In this document: piece after piece, positions 5,898 through 9,081 of the stretch
Layout: each line of letters starts with the position of its first letter
How positions within the stretch are numbered: the stretch's first letter is position 1
NCBI GenBank assembly: GCA_023428465.1
Contig: JAEYXM010000023.1
Coordinates: 1 to 9,081 of the forward strand
Source: Actinomycetes bacterium
GTDB lineage: Bacteria > Actinomycetota > Actinomycetes > Actinomycetales > Cellulomonadaceae
Direction: 5' to 3'
DNA length: 9,081 bases
The notes under the pieces: model-generated
Told to the model about the DNA's origin: nothing
Databases searched by the model: none
Seen by the model: the letters and a program-made list of their open reading frames with translations, nothing else
Position numbers and translations under genes: made by a program

Positions 5898-8876
5898 TCA
5901 CGACCAGCGCCAGGTGTCGAAGCGCATGAGGAACGCCGCCATCGCCTGCCGCTCGACCCGGTTGGTCGGGCGGAACGTGCCGTCCGACCAACCGGTCGTG
6001 ATCCGCGTCGACGCGAGCCACTCGATCTCCGTGAAGAACGGTGACGTCGTCGGGACGTCGACGAACGACGCCGTCGGAGGGTCCGTGAACTCCGGCTCGT
6101 CCGCGAAGCGGTACAGGAACGCTGCCATCGCCTGCCGCTCCACGCTCGCCGACGGCCGGAACGTCCCGTCGGGCCAGCCCGTCGTGATCCCCGTGGACGC
6201 CAGCCACTCGATCTCCCTGAAGAACGGGTGACCCGTCGGCACGTCCGTGAACGTCGGCGTCGTCGGCGTCGTGAACGCCGGCTCGCCGGCGAACCGGTAG
6301 AGGAAGGCGGCCATCGCCTGCCGCTCGACGGGCGCCGACGGGTGGAAGCCCCCGTCCGGGAACCCTGTCGTCACGCCGGACTCCGCGAGCCACTCGATCG
6401 CGTCGATGAAGGGATGCCCGGCCGGGACGTCGGTGAACAGCGGCACGCTGCGCGGCGCCAGCACCGCGTCGATCCCGGTGACCGCGGCCGTACCCACGAC
6501 CGGGACGAGCGTCGCGGCGCGCGCGCTGATCGCGTCGTCGTAGTACTCCTGCCGCAGCGTCGGGTCGTCCGGCCAGAAGTGGACCCGGTAGCTGCCGGGT
6601 GCCAGACCGGTGATCGTGTAGCGCCCGTCGACCCCGGTGGAGGCCCAGCCCGTGCCGATGCCGTCGATGCTCGAGGCGCTCACCCAGACGTCGGCGGCCG
6701 CGCCGGACGGGCCGGTGACGCGACCCGAGATCGACGCACCCACGGCAAGCCGGGCGTCGATCCCCGCGACGACCTGGCCCTGGTCGACGACGACCAGCGC
6801 CGCCGTCGTCGGGTCGAGCACGTCGTCGTAGTACTCCGAGACCAGCCCGACCTCCGCACCGGAGAAGTGGACCCGGTAGGAGTCGGCCGGCAGCCCGATC
6901 AGGTCGTAGTGGCCGTCGGCGTCGGTCGTGCCCATCGGCGTCGCCCCGTGCAGCTCGCCCAGCGCCGTGACCCAGGCGCCATGGACGGGGGTACCGCCAG
7001 GGCCGGTGACGGTGCCGGTGATGACCCCGCCTCGCACGAGGACGGCGTCGATCCCGCCCCGGTCGACACCGGGTGTGACCGCCACCGGGGTGGCGTCGTC
7101 CGCGTCGAGGACGTCGTCGTAGTACTCCCTCACCAAGCCGAGGTCCGCCGCGTCGAACTCGACCGTGTAGTCACCGGCCGGGAGCCCGCGGATGGCGTAG
7201 TCACCGTCGGCGTCCGTCGTGGCCTCGTACGACCTCTGGCCCTGCCAGGCCCGCACGAAGACACCGACCACGGGGCCGAGCGGTCCGGTGACGGTGCCGG
7301 AGATGGACCCGCCCGCGGCGAGGGACGCGTCGATCCCGCCCGTCCGCGCCCCGGCGACGACCGTCACGGGGACGGCCGAGAGCTGGTGCGCGACGTCGTC
7401 GTAGTACTCCGAGATCAGACCGGCCCCCGAGCCGTCGAAGTACACCGTGTACGTGCCGGGACGCAGTCCGGACAGGACGTACGTGCCGTCGTCCTCGGTG
7501 TACGCCGTCTCCGTCGCGCCGCGACTGTCCGACCCGCTCACGAGGACCCCGGCCGCCGGCGCGCCGCCCGGCCCGGTGACAGTGCCGCCGATCGAGCCGG
7601 AGCGGCCGAGCGTCGCGTCGATGCCGCTGCGCGTCCCTCCTGCGGTGATGGTGACCGGGTCGGCGTCGTCGTAGTAGGCGGCGTCGTCGTAGTACTCGCC
7701 GACGAGACCGAACTCGTAGCCGTCGAAGAAGACGAGGTACACACCGACGGGTACCCCGTCGATGCGGTACGCGCCCGAGCTGTCCGTGATACCGGAGAGC
7801 GCCGCCGTCCCGGCCTCGGTCCAGGCGGAGACCATGAGCCCGTCGATGCCCAGGCCGTCGGGGCCGCGGACCGTGCCCGTGATCGTCCCGCCGAGGGCGA
7901 GGACGGCGTCGATCCCCGAGGTGGTCGTGCCGGGCTCGACGGTCACGGGCGAGGCGTGCTCCCAGGCCGACACGTCGTCCCAGTACTCGATCGCCCAGCC
8001 GTCGCCGCTCCCGTCGAACTGGACGACGTAGGAGTCGGGCGTGAGCCCGTCGATCGTGTAGGTGCCGTCGGCGCCGGTCGTCGCCTCCCCGCCGGACTGG
8101 GTGAGGGCCGCCGTGGCCCGGACGGAGACGCCCGCGACCCCGAGCCCGTTCGGACCCGTCACCCGGCCGCTGATCGATCCCGGGTACGCGAGCTGCGCGT
8201 CGATGGGCCCCGTCCGGGCACCGACGACCACCGACACCGGTGTCGCGGAGGCCAGGTCGTAGCTGCCGTCGTAGTACTCGAAGAGCAGCCCGACGGCGCC
8301 GCCGGCGAACTCCACGACGTACTCGCCTGCCGGTAGGGCGGTGAACTCGTAGTGGCCGCCCGCGAGGGTGGTCGCGACGTGGGTCCCGTACGGGCCGGTG
8401 AGGTACACCGGCATGTCGTCGACCGGCACCCCGTCGGGGTCCGTGACCGTGCCGTAGAGGCCGCCGCCCAGCTGGAGGACGACGTCCACCCCCGTCGTGG
8501 TCACACCGTCGACGACCGGCACGCCCACGGCATCCGCCACGTCGTACACGCCCGGGTAGTACGCGTCGACGTAGCCGCCGTCCCAGCCGATGAACCGCAC
8601 CGCCCAGTCCCCGACCGGGACGCCGGCTGCGACGTAGCTCCCGTCCGCTCCCGTGACCGCGCCGAAGCCGACGGGCTCACCGTCGGAGTCGTAGGCCTGG
8701 ACGAGGACGCCCGCGATCCCCGCGCCGTCCTCGTCGGTGACGACTCCGCTGAACCCACCGACGGCATCGGCGGCCGAGGCGGGCCCGACCAGGCCGACGA
8801 GGGCGAGTGCAGCGACCGAGAGTGCCCCCGCCCACCGCCGCAGGGACCGTGCCGACGTCGAGAGAGACCTGCTCAT
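5898..8876 (-). CDS. Large secreted surface protein: signal peptide, eight regulatory-like/CnaB-like repeats, three SLH domains
   Basis: 992 residues. The ATG at 8876 is chosen because GGGGAG lies 5 nt upstream and a classical Sec signal peptide follows: a basic n-region (to Arg14), a hydrophobic core (about 15-30) and an ASA cleavage site after residue 35. Then come eight tandem beta-sandwich modules of 94-98 residues: 41-138, 139-233, 234-330, 331-427, 428-523, 524-617, 618-714 and 715-809. Each opens with G-x-I-x-G-T-V-T-G-P-x-G, has a DGTY-x-x-x-GL-P-x-G-x-Y-x-V-x-F core and closes with x-G-IDA-x-L, typical of carboxypeptidase-regulatory-like/CnaB-type domains. Modules 2-8 also carry EYYDD or a close variant (EYYDG in 2, EYWDD in 3). 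Residues 813-992 are three SLH domains with F-x-DVP, IEWLA, G-ITTG-x-x-DG-x-F-x-P and VERQAMAAFLYRF blocks. SLH domains normally hold proteins to the cell wall, so this is probably a cell-surface stalk or adhesin; it has no enzymatic module. There is no Lys and no Cys in the whole protein. Confidence 0.93.
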   Translation of the reverse strand: MSRSLSTSARSLRRWAGALSVAALALVGLVGPASAADAVGGFSGVVTDEDGAGIAGVLVQAYDSDGEPVGFGAVTGADGSYVAAGVPVGDWAVRFIGWDGGYVDAYYPGVYDVADAVGVPVVDGVTTTGVDVVLQLGGGLYGTVTDPDGVPVDDMPVYLTGPYGTHVATTLAGGHYEFTALPAGEYVVEFAGGAVGLLFEYYDGSYDLASATPVSVVVGARTGPIDAQLAYPGSISGRVTGPNGLGVAGVSVRATAALTQSGGEATTGADGTYTIDGLTPDSYVVQFDGSGDGWAIEYWDDVSAWEHASPVTVEPGTTTSGIDAVLALGGTITGTVRGPDGLGIDGLMVSAWTEAGTAALSGITDSSGAYRIDGVPVGVYLVFFDGYEFGLVGEYYDDAAYYDDADPVTITAGGTRSGIDATLGRSGSIGGTVTGPGGAPAAGVLVSGSDSRGATETAYTEDDGTYVLSGLRPGTYTVYFDGSGAGLISEYYDDVAHQLSAVPVTVVAGARTGGIDASLAAGGSISGTVTGPLGPVVGVFVRAWQGQRSYEATTDADGDYAIRGLPAGDYTVEFDAADLGLVREYYDDVLDADDATPVAVTPGVDRGGIDAVLVRGGVITGTVTGPGGTPVHGAWVTALGELHGATPMGTTDADGHYDLIGLPADSYRVHFSGAEVGLVSEYYDDVLDPTTAALVVVDQGQVVAGIDARLAVGASISGRVTGPSGAAADVWVSASSIDGIGTGWASTGVDGRYTITGLAPGSYRVHFWPDDPTLRQEYYDDAISARAATLVPVVGTAAVTGIDAVLAPRSVPLFTDVPAGHPFIDAIEWLAESGVTTGFPDGGFHPSAPVERQAMAAFLYRFAGEPAFTTPTTPTFTDVPTGHPFFREIEWLASTGITTGWPDGTFRPSASVERQAMAAFLYRFADEPEFTDPPTASFVDVPTTSPFFTEIEWLASTRITTGWSDGTFRPTNRVERQAMAAFLMRFDTWRWS
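5901..6440 (-). repeat. Three SLH-domain repeats, exact 186-bp period
   Basis: Protein residues 813-873, 874-935 and 936-992 are successive S-layer homology domains. At DNA level the plus-strand 14-mer ATCGCCTGCCGCTC recurs at 5941, 6127 and 6313, an exact spacing of 186 bp (62 codons). The third copy is slightly shorter at its end. The segment normally binding the wall polymer reads VERQAM instead of the Firmicute-type ITRAE. Confidence 0.85.
6450..8756 (-). repeat. Eight in-frame tandem repeats of about 282-294 bp
   Basis: Repeat units on the plus strand, in gene order: 8463-8756, 8178-8462, 7887-8177, 7596-7886, 7308-7595, 7026-7307, 6735-7025 and 6450-6734. The EYYDD codons mark the period: the end of the Glu codon falls at 8279, 7988, 7697, 7409, 7127, 6836 and 6548, giving spacings of 291, 291, 288, 282, 288 and 291. 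Five units (4-8) share the identical plus-strand 15-mer GTCGTCGTAGTACTC at that point. The first unit has AYYPG there and is the most diverged. The rest of each unit is clearly related but not identical, so the duplications are old or under diversifying pressure. Confidence 0.9.
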
Positions 8877-8881
8877 GTCCA

Positions 8882-8887
8882 CTCCCC
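8882..8887 (-). promoter_or_regulatory. Shine-Dalgarno of the surface-protein gene
   Basis: Minus-strand GGGGAG is followed by TGGAC and ATG (8876-8874), a 5-nt spacing. It decides the start of the surface-protein gene in favour of the codon that directly precedes the signal peptide. It contrasts with the four genes in this window that have no leader. Confidence 0.75.
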
Positions 8888-8932
8888 GCAGACGGTGCCG
8901 CCCACTCCCGCCGGCATCGACGGCCGGGTCCC

Positions 8933-8979
8933 CGTGCCCGTGGCGACGCCCCCGAGTCTTGCACCGGGACCCGGGCACG
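8933..8979 (-). repeat. 8-bp inverted repeat in the surface-protein leader
   Basis: CGTGCCCG at 8933-8940 and CGGGCACG at 8972-8979 are exact reverse complements, separated by 31 bp, about 60-105 bp before the start codon. They could form a stem in the mRNA leader or be a spaced protein site. With this GC content an 8-bp match is weak evidence. Confidence 0.3.
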
Positions 8980-9041
8980 TGGAGACCCGCACAAGGCTGT
9001 CACCCAGATGGCGGAACGGACGGCGGGCAGGCCGGTGGGGG

Positions 9042-9076
<35 letters not shown>

Positions 9077-9081
9077 GCCGG

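Noticed and set aside
6534..8279. Regularly spaced identical 15-mers suggesting a CRISPR-like array
   Set aside because: The spacing is 282-291 bp, far longer than a CRISPR unit, always a multiple of three, and the 15-mer encodes EYYDD within a protein repeat.
6228..8336. Open frame of about 700 codons on the plus strand opposite the surface-protein gene
   Set aside because: It is the antisense shadow of the repeat region; its own periodicity (repeated VVVVL and PV-x-D blocks) follows from the true repeats, and it has no start signal.
8877..8978. Longer form of the surface protein starting at an ATG at 8978
   Set aside because: The 34 extra residues are Arg/His/Gly-rich and would bury the signal peptide; the ATG at 8876 has a good Shine-Dalgarno.
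8877..8990. Possible c-di-GMP or c-di-AMP riboswitch in the surface-protein leader
   Set aside because: The leader is long and structured enough to look for one, but I cannot match the conserved core of either class. A covariance-model search would decide; without it, no call.

Overview
The window is about 9.1 kb of very GC-rich DNA with strong G/C third-position codon bias. It looks like a chromosome segment of a high-GC actinomycete. Protein style (gltX next to a fumarylacetoacetase-family gene, an SLH variant reading VERQAMAAFLYR, RNase HI of the E. coli type, TANNNT -10 boxes hard against start codons) suggests a Micrococcales member such as Cellulomonas or a relative. That genus-level guess is inference only.

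Layout. Bases 1-249 (+) are the 3' end of an unrecognised secreted-type, PKD-like protein with extreme NNC codon bias. It converges on a minus-strand block: a fumarylacetoacetase-family enzyme (2618-3391), glutamyl-tRNA synthetase gltX (1071-2573) and a HAD-type hydrolase (298-1074). gltX and the HAD gene overlap by GTGA and are probably translationally coupled. The fumarylacetoacetase gene is divergent, across 52 bp, from a plus-strand polytopic membrane acyltransferase-like gene (3444-4556). That gene ends 6 bp from the convergent end of a SAM-dependent methyltransferase gene (4563-5375). Upstream of the methyltransferase on the minus strand are RNase HI rnhA (5436-5867) and a large surface protein (5898-8876) with a signal peptide, eight carboxypeptidase-regulatory-like/CnaB-like repeats and three C-terminal S-layer homology domains. 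The last 205 bp have no gene and include an uninterrupted run of 32 G close to the window end.

How it fits together. Most of the window is ordinary housekeeping: tRNA charging, RNA:DNA hybrid removal and small-molecule enzymes. Four genes have a TANNNT box 6-10 nt before the start codon and no Shine-Dalgarno, which predicts leaderless or near-leaderless transcripts. The surface protein instead has a clear Shine-Dalgarno and a longer leader. It is the most distinctive gene here: 992 residues with no lysine and no cysteine, repeats locked to a 282-291 bp period, and an EYYDD motif in most repeats. I did not find evidence of a defence system, CRISPR array, insertion sequence, RNA gene or biosynthetic cluster, and I do not claim a new multi-gene system.
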